From JAHWKI01 sp035513575 (GTDB lineage: Bacteria; Gemmatimonadota; Gemmatimonadetes; Longimicrobiales; RSA9): a DNA stretch of 64,000 nucleotides. Under the pieces are notes generated by a model. That model was not told the origin of the DNA and ran no database searches. It saw only the letters and a list, made by a program, of their open reading frames with translations. The first letter of the stretch is position 1. Every line of letters begins with the position of its first letter. The translations under genes and the position numbers were made by a program. Location: NCBI GenBank assembly GCA_035513575.1, contig DATKBW010000099.1, forward strand, positions 1 to 64,000, written 5' to 3'. This document shows, piece by piece, positions 24,520 through 33,552 of the stretch.

Positions 24520-25341
24520 TTGGCGCGCGACGGGCTGCCCCCGGCGCTCCGGGGCGGGCCGCTCCTCATCGGCCACCGCGGCGCCGCCGGCCTGGCGCCG
24601 GAAAACACGATGCCGTCCTTCCGCGAGGCCGTCGCCCGCTGGGACGTGGACATGATCGAGCTGGACGTCCGCGCTTCCGCCGACGGCCACTGCGTGGTGT
24701 TCCACGACGCCACCGTCGACCGTACGACCGACGGCACCGGCCCGGTCGCGGAAAGGACGCTCGCGGAGCTGCGCGAGCTGGACGCCGGCGCCCGCTTCGT
24801 CGCGGGAGACGGTTCGACGCCCTTCGCGGGGCAGGGGGTCCGGATCCCCGCCATCGACGAGGTCCTGGAGTCCTTCCCCGACACCCGGTTCACCTTCGAG
24901 GTGAAGATCGGCACCGCGCAGGAGCCGATGTTCGACGCCATACGCCGTCACGGCGCCGACGAGCGCGTCATCGCGGCGGGGATGGACTGGCGGGACCGCC
25001 TCATGTTCGCCCACTACGCCGGTGCCGTCAGCGGGTCCACCCGGGACGTCCGGGCCTTCTATGGTCTGCACCGGGCCTACTGCGGCCGGTTCTGGACACG
25101 CTGCGCGGACGTGTTCCAGGTCCCCGAGCGACAGCGCCGGTTGCGGATCGTCACGGCGCGCTTCGTCCGCGACGCGCGCGCCCACGGGATCCCCGTCCAC
25201 GTGTGGACCGTCAACGACGCCGGGGACATGCGCCGCCTCCTGGACTGGGGCGTGGACGGCATCATCACGGACCGGCCGGACATCGGAGCCCGCGTGATGG
25301 CGGACCGCCTGGGCCGCCCGCTGCCCGCGGGTCTGCGCTGA
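24520..25341 (+). CDS. Glycerophosphodiester phosphodiesterase (GDPD family)
   Basis: The 273-residue product is a TIM-barrel phosphodiesterase that hydrolyses glycerophosphodiesters to glycerol-3-phosphate and an alcohol. Conserved metal and catalytic residues are visible: His19 in Ile-Gly-His-Arg-Gly, Glu29 in 'LAPENTMPSF', Glu47 and Asp49 in 'MIELDVRASADG', and His62 in 'VVFHDATVDRTTDG'. A C-terminal 'VWTVNDAGDMRRLLDWGVDG' and 'ITDRPD' complete the pattern. There is no signal peptide, so it is probably cytoplasmic. The start is a TTG, 2 bp after the previous stop. Confidence 0.9.
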   Translation: MARDGLPPALRGGPLLIGHRGAAGLAPENTMPSFREAVARWDVDMIELDVRASADGHCVVFHDATVDRTTDGTGPVAERTLAELRELDAGARFVAGDGSTPFAGQGVRIPAIDEVLESFPDTRFTFEVKIGTAQEPMFDAIRRHGADERVIAAGMDWRDRLMFAHYAGAVSGSTRDVRAFYGLHRAYCGRFWTRCADVFQVPERQRRLRIVTARFVRDARAHGIPVHVWTVNDAGDMRRLLDWGVDGIITDRPDIGARVMADRLGRPLPAGLR

Positions 25342-25342
25342 G

Positions 25343-26692
25343 ATGCCGTCGCGGGAACCGGCTCTGGCCCTCCCGCTCCGGCTCGAGCAGCACCTCCGCG
25401 AGACAGGGCTCCTCACCGCCGGCGCGACCGTCGTGGTCGCCCTCTCCGGCGGCCTGGACTCCACGGTGCTGCTCCACCTCCTCCGCTTCCCCCTCGCCCG
25501 CCTGGGCCTCCGCCTCGCCGCGGCGCACCTGGACCACGCCATGCGCCCCGGCAGCGCCGCGGACGCCAGCTGGGTGGTCGGCCTGTGCGCCGCGTGGCAG
25601 GTGCCGCTGATGGCCGAGCGCCTCACCGCCCCGCCGGTCTCCGAGGCCGACGCTCGCGATCGCCGCTACGAGTTCCTGGACCGGGCGGCGGCGCCGGGCG
25701 CCCTGATCGCCACCGGGCATCACCTGGACGACCAGGCCGAGACGGTCCTGTTCCGGGTCGCCCGCGGGGCCGGCGTGCGCGGCGTGCGCGGGATCGCGCC
25801 GCGGCGCGGTCGTCTGGTCCGGCCGCTCCTGCCGTTCACCCGTGCCGAGCTGGCCGCGTACGCCGGGAGCGTGGGGCTGGCCTTCCGGGACGACCCCACC
25901 AACCGCGACGTGTCGCTGGCGCGGAACCGGATCCGGCGGTGGACCCTCCCCGCCCTGGAGCGGGCCCGCCCCGGGGCCGCGCGCACCCTGGCGGCGCTCG
26001 CCGACCGGGCGCGGCACGCGGAGCGCGCCTGGCGCACCATCTTCCGCGATCTTTCCCACCGCGCCACCGTCGAGCGCTCCCCGGGGGGGGTGGCGCTTGC
26101 CCGTGATGTGCTCCGTTCCTATCATCCCCTCGTACGGGCCCGTGTCCTGCGCCTTGTCCTACGCCGCCTTGGGAGCATGCCCGGAAGGGCAGGAACCCGG
26201 GCGGCGTTGGAGTTTATCAACTCCGGCCCGAGCGGCGGGGAGCTCCACCTCCCCGGGGGCATCCGGCTGCACCGGGATTTCGACGCGATCCGTGTCGCGC
26301 GCCTGCGCGGGCCGGCCCCGGCGGACGTGGAAGCGGAGATCGCGGCCGGGACCGCCGGCTCCGGCCGGGTCCGGATCGCCGGGCGCACGGTCGACGTGGA
26401 CTGGGGCCCCGGGCCGCTGGAGGGGGAGAAGGTCGGCGTGCCCGCGGATGCCGCGTTCCCGCTGCGGCTGCGCGGCTGGGCGCCGGGCGACCGGATCCGC
26501 CTGGCGTACGGCTCGAAGAAGCTGAAGAAGCTGTTCGCCGAGCGACGGCTGGACCGGAGGCAGCGTGCGACGCTGCCGGTGCTGGCGGATGCGGAAGGTC
26601 GGGTGCTGTGGGTGCCGGGAGTCGCGCGCGCCGCCGGCGTTCCGGATGGGGGCGGATTCGAGATCGCGGTGAGGGATGCCGAAGAGCGTTGA
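25343..26692 (+). CDS. tilS: tRNA(Ile)-lysidine synthase
   Basis: TilS converts C34 of the CAU-anticodon tRNA-Ile to lysidine, using ATP and lysine. The 449-residue protein has the PP-loop Ser35-Gly-Gly-Leu-Asp-Ser40, 'LAAAHLDHAMRPGSAADASW', the 'GHHLDDQAETVLFRVARGAG' motif, and 'FRDDPTNRDVSLARNRIRRW'. The C-terminal TilS domain has 'GWAPGDRIRLAYGSKKLKKL' and 'FAERRLDRRQRATLPVL'. It overlaps hpt by 17 bases, a tilS-hpt-ftsH order widely conserved in bacteria. Confidence 0.95.
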   Translation: MPSREPALALPLRLEQHLRETGLLTAGATVVVALSGGLDSTVLLHLLRFPLARLGLRLAAAHLDHAMRPGSAADASWVVGLCAAWQVPLMAERLTAPPVSEADARDRRYEFLDRAAAPGALIATGHHLDDQAETVLFRVARGAGVRGVRGIAPRRGRLVRPLLPFTRAELAAYAGSVGLAFRDDPTNRDVSLARNRIRRWTLPALERARPGAARTLAALADRARHAERAWRTIFRDLSHRATVERSPGGVALARDVLRSYHPLVRARVLRLVLRRLGSMPGRAGTRAALEFINSGPSGGELHLPGGIRLHRDFDAIRVARLRGPAPADVEAEIAAGTAGSGRVRIAGRTVDVDWGPGPLEGEKVGVPADAAFPLRLRGWAPGDRIRLAYGSKKLKKLFAERRLDRRQRATLPVLADAEGRVLWVPGVARAAGVPDGGGFEIAVRDAEER

Positions 26693-27242
26693 CACGCAGG
26701 TCAGGACGGGCGGACCGCTGCTGGAGCGGGTGGTCTATCCCGCCGAGGAGATCGCCCGCCGGGTCCGGGAGATGGGCGTCGAGATCGACCGCGCCTACCC
26801 GCTCGGGGAGCCCATCCTCGTGCTGGGGCTCCTGAAGGGCTCGTTCATCTTCATGGCCGACCTGGTCCGGGAGATCCCCCGCCCGGTCGTCCTCGATTTC
26901 CTCGTGGCGGCGAGCTACGGCGCCGGCACCGTGTCCAGCGGGGAGCTTCGGCTGCTGTACGATCCGGAGGCGCACCTCGAGGGGCAGCACGTCCTCCTGG
27001 TGGAGGACATCGTGGACAGCGGCACCACCATGAACCGGCTGATCCCCATGCTCGCGGAGCGGCGGCCCCGGACGCTGGAGGTCTGCGCGCTGCTCCACAA
27101 GCACGTCGCCCGGGACCTCGTCAAGGAGCCGCGGTGGATCGGGTTCGACGCCCCGCCGGAGTTCCTGATCGGGTATGGACTGGATCACAGCGAGAACTTC
27201 AGGAACCTGCCGTTCATCGGCAGCCTGAGGACACCGGAGTAG
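26676..27242 (+). CDS. hpt: Hypoxanthine phosphoribosyltransferase
   Basis: This 188-residue purine salvage enzyme converts hypoxanthine or guanine and PRPP to the nucleotide. The PRPP-binding motif is Val109-Glu-Asp-Ile-Val-Asp-Ser-Gly-Thr-Thr118. 'ILVLGLLKGSFIFMADLVRE' and the C-terminal 'WIGFDAPPEFLIGYGLDHSE' with Asn-Leu-Pro-Phe-Ile-Gly are also family hallmarks. The start overlaps the end of tilS. The ftsH ATG follows 10 bp after its stop. Confidence 0.95.
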   Translation: MPKSVDTQVRTGGPLLERVVYPAEEIARRVREMGVEIDRAYPLGEPILVLGLLKGSFIFMADLVREIPRPVVLDFLVAASYGAGTVSSGELRLLYDPEAHLEGQHVLLVEDIVDSGTTMNRLIPMLAERRPRTLEVCALLHKHVARDLVKEPRWIGFDAPPEFLIGYGLDHSENFRNLPFIGSLRTPE

Positions 27243-27252
27243 GTCGGAGCAG

Positions 27253-29193
27253 ATGTCGAAGAACCAGACGCCGGACAGCGGGCAGGACGAAGGATCGGGG
27301 CGGTGGGCGCGGAATTCCCGCACCCTCTCCTTCTGGGTCCTGTTCGTCCTCGTTTCCATCCTCCTGGTCCAGATCCTCGGGCCCCGCCAGCGCGAGGCCG
27401 CGGATCTCACGTACAGCGAGTTCCTCGCGCAGCTCGAGCAGGACAACGTCTCGAAGGTCACCATCATCGAGGGGAAGCGCCTCGAGGGTGAGCTCCGCAC
27501 CGCCGTGGCCTCGCACCGGGGCGAGGCCACCACGTTCGTCACGCTCCTCCCCGTCCGCGACAGCGAGGCCCTCCTCGCGCGCCTCCACGACGAGAACGTC
27601 CAGATCGGTGCGCGCGAGCCCAACCAGAACTGGTGGGCCTACATCCTCACCGCCCTGCCCTGGATCCTGATCCTCGGCATCTGGATCTTCATGCTCCGCC
27701 AGATGCAGTCGGGCGGCTCCAAGGCGTTCCAGTTCGGCAAGTCCAAGGCGCGCCTCCTCACCGGGGACACCCCCCAGGTCACCTTCGCCGACGTGTCCGG
27801 CGCCGACGAGGCCAAGGAGGAGCTGGTCGAGATCATCGAGTTCCTCAAGGACCCCCAGAAGTTCACGCGACTGGGCGGACGCCTCCCCAAGGGCGCTCTC
27901 CTGGTCGGCCCCCCGGGGACCGGGAAGACCCTCCTGGCGCGGGCCGTCGCGGGCGAGGCCGGGCGCCCCTTCTTCTCCATGTCCGGGTCCGACTTCGTCG
28001 AGATGTTCGTCGGCGTGGGCGCCTCGCGCGTGCGCGACCTGTTCGAGCAGGGGAAGGCCCACGCCCCCTGCATCATCTTCATTGACGAGATCGACGCCGT
28101 GGGCCGGCACCGCGGCGCGGGGCTCGGCGGCGGCCACGACGAACGGGAGCAGACGCTGAACCAGCTCCTGGTGGAGATGGACGGATTCGAGTCCAACGAG
28201 GGCGTGATCCTGATCGCGGCCACGAACCGACCCGACGTCCTCGACCCCGCGCTGCTGCGCCCCGGCCGCTTCGATCGGCAGATCGTGGTGGACGCCCCGG
28301 ACGTGAAGGGGCGGGAAGGGATCCTGCGCGTCCATCTCAAGAAGGTCCCGCTGGCCGCGGACGTCGTCGTCGAGCGGCTGGCACGGGGAACGCCCGGGAT
28401 GAGCGGCGCGGACCTGGCCAACCTGGTCAACGAGGCCGCCCTGCTGGCCGCCCGCCGCGGCCGCGACCGGGTCATGATGGACGACCTGGAGGCCGCCAAG
28501 GACAAGATCATGCTGGGCGCCGAGCGGAAGAGCCTCGTGCTCTCCGAAGCCGAGCGGAAGCTCACCGCCTACCACGAGGCCGGTCACGCCGTCGTCGCGC
28601 TGCGGGTGCCGGGGCTCGACCCGATCCACAAGGTCACCATCGTCCCCCGGGGGCGCGCGCTGGGCGTCACCGCGTCCCTGCCCGAGGAGGACCGCCACTC
28701 CTACCCCCGCGACTACCTGGTCGCCCAGCTGGCCATGCTCTTCGGCGGCCGGGCCGCGGAGGAGATGGTATTCGGCCGCGAGAAGATCACGACGGGCGCC
28801 GGCAACGACATCGAGCGCGCCACGACCCTGGCCCGCCGCATGGTCACGACCTTCGGAATGAGCGAGCGGGTCGGCCCCATGGCCGTAGGGGACTCCGAGC
28901 AGGAGGTCTTCCTCGGCCGCGAGCTGGTGCAGCGCCGGGAGGTCTCGGAGGAGACGGCCAGGCTCGTGGACGACGAGGTCAAGAACTTCCTCGATGCCGC
29001 CTACGACAAGGCCGCGGCCACCCTCCGCGACAACCGCGACCTCCTCGAGCGCATCGCCGAGGCGCTCCTGGAACGGGAGACGCTGGACCGGGAGGAGGTC
29101 GCCCTCCTCGAGAACGGCCGGCCGCTCCCGCCCTCCGCCAACGGCAACGTACCGGTGGAGGGGAAAGAGCCGGCCCCGGCGGCAGCGTCCTAG
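27253..29193 (+). CDS. ftsH: ATP-dependent zinc metalloprotease FtsH
   Basis: FtsH is the membrane-anchored AAA+ protease that degrades membrane and regulatory proteins. The 646-residue protein has two transmembrane helices (about 23-41 and 125-144) flanking a small periplasmic domain. Walker A 'GPPGTGKTLLARA' begins near residue 218. Walker B is 'CIIFIDEIDAVG', the SRH region contains 'AATNRPDVLDPALLRPGRFD', and zinc ligands are in His441-Glu-Ala-Gly-His445. The C-terminal tail is variable. It sits between hpt and folP, the common bacterial order. Confidence 0.97.
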   Translation: MSKNQTPDSGQDEGSGRWARNSRTLSFWVLFVLVSILLVQILGPRQREAADLTYSEFLAQLEQDNVSKVTIIEGKRLEGELRTAVASHRGEATTFVTLLPVRDSEALLARLHDENVQIGAREPNQNWWAYILTALPWILILGIWIFMLRQMQSGGSKAFQFGKSKARLLTGDTPQVTFADVSGADEAKEELVEIIEFLKDPQKFTRLGGRLPKGALLVGPPGTGKTLLARAVAGEAGRPFFSMSGSDFVEMFVGVGASRVRDLFEQGKAHAPCIIFIDEIDAVGRHRGAGLGGGHDEREQTLNQLLVEMDGFESNEGVILIAATNRPDVLDPALLRPGRFDRQIVVDAPDVKGREGILRVHLKKVPLAADVVVERLARGTPGMSGADLANLVNEAALLAARRGRDRVMMDDLEAAKDKIMLGAERKSLVLSEAERKLTAYHEAGHAVVALRVPGLDPIHKVTIVPRGRALGVTASLPEEDRHSYPRDYLVAQLAMLFGGRAAEEMVFGREKITTGAGNDIERATTLARRMVTTFGMSERVGPMAVGDSEQEVFLGRELVQRREVSEETARLVDDEVKNFLDAAYDKAAATLRDNRDLLERIAEALLERETLDREEVALLENGRPLPPSANGNVPVEGKEPAPAAAS

Positions 29194-29199
29194 GCCGCC

Positions 29200-30126
29200 A
29201 TGACCGATCTCGCTCCGGCTGACGCGCCAACGCTCCCGGCTCGAGCGGGGATCGGCCCCCAGGCCCGGATCGATCCCCGTGCCGCGTCATGGCGCACCCG
29301 GCGCGGCGTCCTCCCTCTCGACCGGCCCCGCATCATGGGCGTGCTGAACGTGACGCCCGACTCCTTCTGGGAGGGCAGCCGGACGGCCGCCGTGGATGAT
29401 GCGCTGCGCCGGGCCGGCGAGATGGTCGCCGCCGGGGCCGATCTGCTCGACGTGGGCGGCGAGTCCACCCGCCCCGGCGCGGACCCGGTCGCCGCGGAGG
29501 AGGAGGCCCGCCGCGTCGTTCCCGTCCTCCGCGCCATCGCCCGCCGCTGGCCGGAGCTCCTCCTCTCCGTGGATACCGTGAAGGCCCCGGTCGCCGCCGC
29601 GGCCCTGGACGCCGGCGCCGCCGTGATCAACGACGTCTCGGCCTTCCGCGTCGACCCCGCCATGGCGCGGCTGGCGGCCGATGCCGGCGCCGGCGTGGTG
29701 CTGATGCACTCCCGGGGCGGGGTCGACCGGATGGCCGCCTACGAGAGCGCCGTCTACGGCGCTGACGTGGCGGGCGAGGTCGCGGCCGAGCTCGGCGCCG
29801 CCGCCGCCCGGGCGCGGTCCGCCGGCATCCACCGGGACGCCATCGTCCTGGACCCGGGACTCGGGTTCGCCAAGCGCACGGCGGATACGGTGGCGGTGCT
29901 CCGCTCCCTCCACCGGCTCCGCGATCTCGGCTACCCGGTCCTGGTCGGGCCCTCCCGCAAGCGGTTCATCGGTGAGCTGGCGGGCGGCGTTCCCGTCGAG
30001 GAGCGGCTCCCCGGTACCATCGCCGCGTGCGTCGTCGCCCACCTGGCCGGCGCCCGGCTGTTCCGCGTGCACGATGTCGCACCCGTGCGGCAGGCGCTGG
30101 ACGTGGCGGAGGCCCTCGTCCCATGA
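29200..30126 (+). CDS. folP: Dihydropteroate synthase
   Basis: FolP joins p-aminobenzoate to dihydropterin pyrophosphate in folate synthesis. The 308-residue TIM barrel shows 'RIMGVLNVTPDSFWEG', 'GADLLDVGGESTRPGADPV', 'LLSVDTVKAPVAAAALDAGA' with 'VINDVSAFR', 'VVLMHSRGG', 'IVLDPGLGFAKR' and 'YPVLVGPSRKRFIGEL'. The N-terminus is about 40 residues longer than usual. It begins 6 bp after ftsH and overlaps cdaA by 4 bases. Confidence 0.95.
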   Translation: MTDLAPADAPTLPARAGIGPQARIDPRAASWRTRRGVLPLDRPRIMGVLNVTPDSFWEGSRTAAVDDALRRAGEMVAAGADLLDVGGESTRPGADPVAAEEEARRVVPVLRAIARRWPELLLSVDTVKAPVAAAALDAGAAVINDVSAFRVDPAMARLAADAGAGVVLMHSRGGVDRMAAYESAVYGADVAGEVAAELGAAAARARSAGIHRDAIVLDPGLGFAKRTADTVAVLRSLHRLRDLGYPVLVGPSRKRFIGELAGGVPVEERLPGTIAACVVAHLAGARLFRVHDVAPVRQALDVAEALVP

Positions 30127-30905
30127 TCGACTGGCTGACCCAGTACAACTTCCTGCTTCCGCGCCTCCGCGACCTCCTGGAGATCCTCATCGTCGCGGTC
30201 GGGATCTTCTTCGTACTCCGCCTGCTCGCCCGGACCCGGGCCATGCAGATGCTCGTCGGCGTCCTCCTCCTGGGCGCCATCTTTTTCGTCTCCAACTTCC
30301 TCGGCCTCACGCTCATCGCGACGATCCTGGAGTACGCCTTCCAGTACGGCGTGATCGCGGCGCTGATCGTCTTCCAGCCGGAGCTCCGCAACGCCCTCGC
30401 CCGCCTCGGCCAGAACCGCATGCTCCGCCTCTTCAACAAGATGGAACAGAGCGAGGTCGTCGAGGAGCTCGTCGAGGGCGTCGAGCGGCTCGCCCGGGCC
30501 AAGATCGGCGGCATCATCGCCATCCAGCGCGACGTCGGCCTCGACGAGTACGCCGACACCGGCATCCGCATCCAGGCCCGCGTCTCTTCCGACATCATCG
30601 TCAGCATCTTCGCTCCCTACGGACCCCTCCACGACGGCGCCCTGCTGGTGAGCGGAGACACCCTGATCGCCGCCGGCGTCATCCTCCCCCTGACCCAGTT
30701 CCCGGTCGCGGACAAGAGCCTGGGCACGCGGCACCGCGCCGCCATCGGCCTGTCGGAGGAGACCGATGCGCTGGTCATCGTCGTCAGCGAGGAGACCTCG
30801 CAGGTCTCCATGGCGCAGCGCGGCCGGCTCGAGCGCAACGTGTCACCCGAACGCCTCCGCGCCGCCCTCGCCGGGGTGGCGGGAACCCGCGCCGTGACGG
30901 AGTGA
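30123..30905 (+). CDS. cdaA: Diadenylate cyclase (c-di-AMP synthase)
   Basis: CdaA makes cyclic di-AMP from two ATP at the inner membrane. The 260-residue protein has three N-terminal transmembrane segments (about 12-30, 37-53 and 60-80) and then the DAC domain. That domain contains Asp-Gly-Ala in 'GPLHDGALLVSGDTLIAAG' and 'LGTRHRAAIGLSEETDALVI' with the Arg-His-Arg of the active site. The start overlaps the folP stop (ATGA). The CdaR partner usual in Firmicutes is absent; the next genes are ExbB/ExbD. Confidence 0.95.
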   Translation: MIDWLTQYNFLLPRLRDLLEILIVAVGIFFVLRLLARTRAMQMLVGVLLLGAIFFVSNFLGLTLIATILEYAFQYGVIAALIVFQPELRNALARLGQNRMLRLFNKMEQSEVVEELVEGVERLARAKIGGIIAIQRDVGLDEYADTGIRIQARVSSDIIVSIFAPYGPLHDGALLVSGDTLIAAGVILPLTQFPVADKSLGTRHRAAIGLSEETDALVIVVSEETSQVSMAQRGRLERNVSPERLRAALAGVAGTRAVTE

Positions 30906-30912
30906 TCTCGCG

Positions 30913-30941
30913 TTGACACGTTCCGGAGCCCTCCCTACATT
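30913..30941 (+). promoter_or_regulatory. Promoter of the ExbB-ExbD-TonB operon
   Basis: TTGACA (30913-30918), a 17-bp spacer and TACATT (30936-30941). It starts 8 bp after the cdaA stop, so the energy-transduction genes form their own transcription unit. Confidence 0.75.
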
Positions 30942-31001
30942 GCCCCGGATTCCGGCTGGACCAGGTCGCGTTACCGTCGCATTCGCACCGCGGAGAGTGG
31001 A

Positions 31002-31826
31002 TTGCAGGCGAATCAAGTGAACGACCAGGCCATGGACGGGTTCAACCTCATGAACCTGTTCGCCGATGGCGGATGGATGATGTATCCGCTCATCATCTGC
31101 TCCCTCCTGGCCTTCGGCGTCATGATCGCCAAGGCCTGGACCCTCTTGGTCGCCCACAAGGAGTCCCGGGGCGTCCTCCACGAAGTCGAGTCGCTCATCA
31201 GGGAGGGCCGCGCCGATGAAGCCCTCCGCCTCGCCGAGGAGCGCCCCGGGCCCGTCGCCGCCATCCTCTATTCCGGGCTCCGCCGGCTGCACGAGCGCGA
31301 AACGACGGGCGCGGATGTCGAGAAGGCGGTCCAGACGGCCGGCGTCATCGAGCTCGGCTTCCTCGAGCGCGGCCTCGTCGTCCTGGCCACCATCGCCAAC
31401 GTGGCCCCCTTGCTGGGGTTCCTCGGGACGGTCGCCGGCATGATCTCCGCCTTCGGCTCCATCGCGGAGGCCGGACAGGTGGACGCCGCGCTGGTGGCGG
31501 GCGGGATCAAGGTGGCGCTGATCACCACGGCCACCGGGCTGATCATCGCGATCCCGGTGAACATCGGGTACAATTTCTTCGTGACCCGGATCGACAAGCT
31601 GATCGTGGACATGGAAGAGGGCACGGGCGCGGTGCTGCGCATGATCTGGCGGCTCGAGACCGACGGCCGCCTCGCCCTGGCCGGCGCCGGCGCGAGCGCA
31701 ACGCCCGCGCTGCCGCTCACGAAGCGCCGGGAAGTCGCGGAGTCGATCCACGACGCCAGGCCGAAGGAGCGGCCGTTCTCGAAGGACCCGACGCAGCGCG
31801 CCCCGGACGACACGCAGATCGACTGA
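31002..31826 (+). CDS. tolQ: MotA/TolQ/ExbB proton-channel family protein
   Basis: The 274-residue protein is an ExbB/TolQ inner-membrane subunit that harvests proton-motive force for TonB or Tol action. It has an N-terminal helix 'MMYPLIICSLLAFGVMIAKA' and the conserved MotA-ExbB-TolQ block 'ATIANVAPLLGFLGTVAGMI' and 'SAFGSI', then 'ALITTATGLIIAIPVNIGYN'. A basic, acidic and Pro-rich C-terminal tail of about 50 residues is unusual. The start is uncertain: a TTG at 31002, a GTG at 31017 and an ATG at 31032 are all possible after GGAGAG. It could serve either the Ton or the Tol system; the downstream TonB favours Ton. Confidence 0.9.
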   Translation: MQANQVNDQAMDGFNLMNLFADGGWMMYPLIICSLLAFGVMIAKAWTLLVAHKESRGVLHEVESLIREGRADEALRLAEERPGPVAAILYSGLRRLHERETTGADVEKAVQTAGVIELGFLERGLVVLATIANVAPLLGFLGTVAGMISAFGSIAEAGQVDAALVAGGIKVALITTATGLIIAIPVNIGYNFFVTRIDKLIVDMEEGTGAVLRMIWRLETDGRLALAGAGASATPALPLTKRREVAESIHDARPKERPFSKDPTQRAPDDTQID

Positions 31827-31836
31827 GGACGGACGC

Positions 31837-32256
31837 ATGGCAATGTTGAGAAGGAAGTCGCGCACCTCGGGCGAGATCCCCACGTCCTCCATGGCGGACA
31901 TCGCCTTCCTCCTCCTCATCTTCTTCCTGGTCACCACGATCTTCGACGAGGAGCGGGGGCTGAGCCTCGTCCTCCCGGAGCAGGGGGAGGAGGCGGAGGT
32001 CTCCGCCAACAACATCCTGCATCTCGTCATTCAGCCGAACGGGATCATCGAGATCAAGCGGGGCGAGAGTCCGCAGATCCAGCAGGCTTCCGCCGGCGAG
32101 ATCGCGGCGATCTGGCGCTTCGAGGTCGGCCAGAACCCGAACCTGATCGCGGCGGTCAAGACCGCGCCGGGCGCGCCCTACCGGTACATGATCGACGTGC
32201 TGGACCAGCTGCAGGTGGCGGGCGCGGAGCGCGTGAACCTCGGAATCCTGGAGTAG
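31837..32256 (+). CDS. exbD: ExbD/TolR family protein, first copy
   Basis: The 139-residue protein has one transmembrane helix near the N-terminus ('SMADIAFLLLIFFLVTTIFD') with the conserved membrane Asp, followed by the periplasmic ExbD/TolR domain. 'SGEIPTSSMADIAF' is the standard entry motif. It forms the proton channel with the preceding ExbB-like protein. It lies 10 bp downstream of that gene and 6 bp before a second ExbD. Confidence 0.93.
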   Translation: MAMLRRKSRTSGEIPTSSMADIAFLLLIFFLVTTIFDEERGLSLVLPEQGEEAEVSANNILHLVIQPNGIIEIKRGESPQIQQASAGEIAAIWRFEVGQNPNLIAAVKTAPGAPYRYMIDVLDQLQVAGAERVNLGILE

Positions 32257-32262
32257 GCGGGG

Positions 32263-32706
32263 ATGCTGACAGCCGGTGGTTTCGAACGGAAGTCCAAGGC
32301 CTCCAGCGAGATCCCTTCCTCCTCGCTGGCGGACATGGCGTTCCTCCTGCTCATCTTCTTCATGGTCAGCACGACGTTCCCGCAGGAGCGGCCGCGTCGT
32401 ATGCCGTGGCCGGAGGCCGAGGCCACCAAGCGGCTGGACGAGCAGCGCAAGGACGTCCTTCACGTGTTCGTCACCGAGGGCGGGGAGATCTTCATCAACG
32501 ACCGCCTCATTCCAGAGGAACAGGTGTCCAGCCTGATCGCGCCGCTCTACCGCGAAAACCGCCAGCTCGTCGTCTCGCTCCGCGCAGATCGGAACACTCC
32601 GTACGCTGTGATTTATAATATTCAGAAAGAGCTGCAGGAGGCCGGTGCGCTGCGCCTGACCTTCTACACGGATCTCGAGGAGCGGATGACCCGCAGGCGG
32701 AGGTAG
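32263..32706 (+). CDS. exbD: ExbD/TolR family protein, second copy
   Basis: The 147-residue protein repeats the ExbD layout: 'SSEIPSSSLADMAFLLLIFF' and 'MVSTTFPQE', with the channel Asp, then a periplasmic domain ending in 'LRLTFYTDLEERM'. Its periplasmic half differs clearly from that of the first copy, so this is an old paralogue rather than a recent duplicate. Tandem exbD genes after one exbB are common in TonB loci of Bacteroidota and Gemmatimonadota. TonB follows 6 bp later. Confidence 0.93.
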   Translation: MLTAGGFERKSKASSEIPSSSLADMAFLLLIFFMVSTTFPQERPRRMPWPEAEATKRLDEQRKDVLHVFVTEGGEIFINDRLIPEEQVSSLIAPLYRENRQLVVSLRADRNTPYAVIYNIQKELQEAGALRLTFYTDLEERMTRRRR

Positions 32707-32712
32707 GATCAG

Positions 32713-33381
32713 ATGGATGAGCGGACAAAGGCCGTCCACGAGACGGCGAACGATCGCTTCAAGCGGGGGTTCGGCGACTGGTTCTGGGGGGCGCTCATCG
32801 TCGCGACGCTCCTGCACGCCGGGCTGTTCCTCATCTCGCCGACGTTCGGCACCGAGGACTACAGCTTCGCCACCGACGAGCTCGAGTCCATCGAGCTCCC
32901 GGACGAGATCGAGATCCCGCCGCCGCCGGAGGCCATTCAGCGGCCGGCCACGCCGGTGATCGCAGAGGCGAACATCGAAGAGGACATCACGATCGCGCCC
33001 ACCACGTTCGAGGAGAACCCCATCGACAACCTGCCGCCGCCCCCGGGCGACGACGGGGACCTTTCGGCCGCGCCGACCTTCACCCCGATGACGGTGCGCC
33101 CGCAGTACAGGAACCTGCGGGAGATCCAGCAGGCGCTGATGCGCTACTACCCGCCCCTGCTGAGGGACGCGGGGATCGGCGGGACGGTGAAGGTGTGGTT
33201 CTTCATCGACGAGAACGGGAAGGTTCAGAATACGCGCCTCTTCCAGTCGAGCGGGTACGACGCGTTCGACCAGGCGGCGCTGAAGGTGGCGGAGCTTGCC
33301 GAGTTTTCGCCCGCCTACAACCGGGACAAGAAGGTCCCGGTGTGGATCGCCCTGGACATCACGTTCGAGGTCCAGCAGTAG
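32713..33381 (+). CDS. tonB: Energy transducer TonB, first paralogue
   Basis: The 222-residue protein has a cytoplasmic N-terminus, a single transmembrane helix ('FWGALIVATLLHAGLFLISP'), an acidic and Pro-rich periplasmic spacer with 'ELPDEIEIPPPPEAIQRPAT'-type sequence, and a C-terminal TonB domain. That domain includes 'YYPPLLRDAGIGGTVKVWFF', a Ser-Ser-Gly-Tyr-Asp turn, and 'FSPAYNRDKKVPVWIALDIT'. It couples inner-membrane energy to outer-membrane TonB-dependent receptors. It ends the operon; a strong terminator follows. Confidence 0.92.
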   Translation: MDERTKAVHETANDRFKRGFGDWFWGALIVATLLHAGLFLISPTFGTEDYSFATDELESIELPDEIEIPPPPEAIQRPATPVIAEANIEEDITIAPTTFEENPIDNLPPPPGDDGDLSAAPTFTPMTVRPQYRNLREIQQALMRYYPPLLRDAGIGGTVKVWFFIDENGKVQNTRLFQSSGYDAFDQAALKVAELAEFSPAYNRDKKVPVWIALDITFEVQQ

Positions 33382-33422
33382 GCCGGCCTCCGGCGCAGGC
33401 CGCGCCGCCCGGTTCCGGAGCC

Positions 33423-33458
33423 CCAGGGCCCGCCACGGACGGCGGGCCCTGGTCTCTT
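33423..33458 (+). terminator. Rho-independent terminator of the TonB operon
   Basis: Arms CCAGGGCCCGCC (33423-33434) and GGCGGGCCCTGG (33441-33452) form a perfect 12-bp stem with a 6-base loop, followed by TCTCTT. It begins 42 bases after the first tonB stop. Confidence 0.8.
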
Positions 33459-33552
33459 GGGCGGCCCGGGCGGCTCCCCGGTGGGGCGGTGGAACACCGC
33501 GCGGGAGCCGACGCTAGAGTGAGGGAGACCCACCCTCATCCGGAGGCGCATC

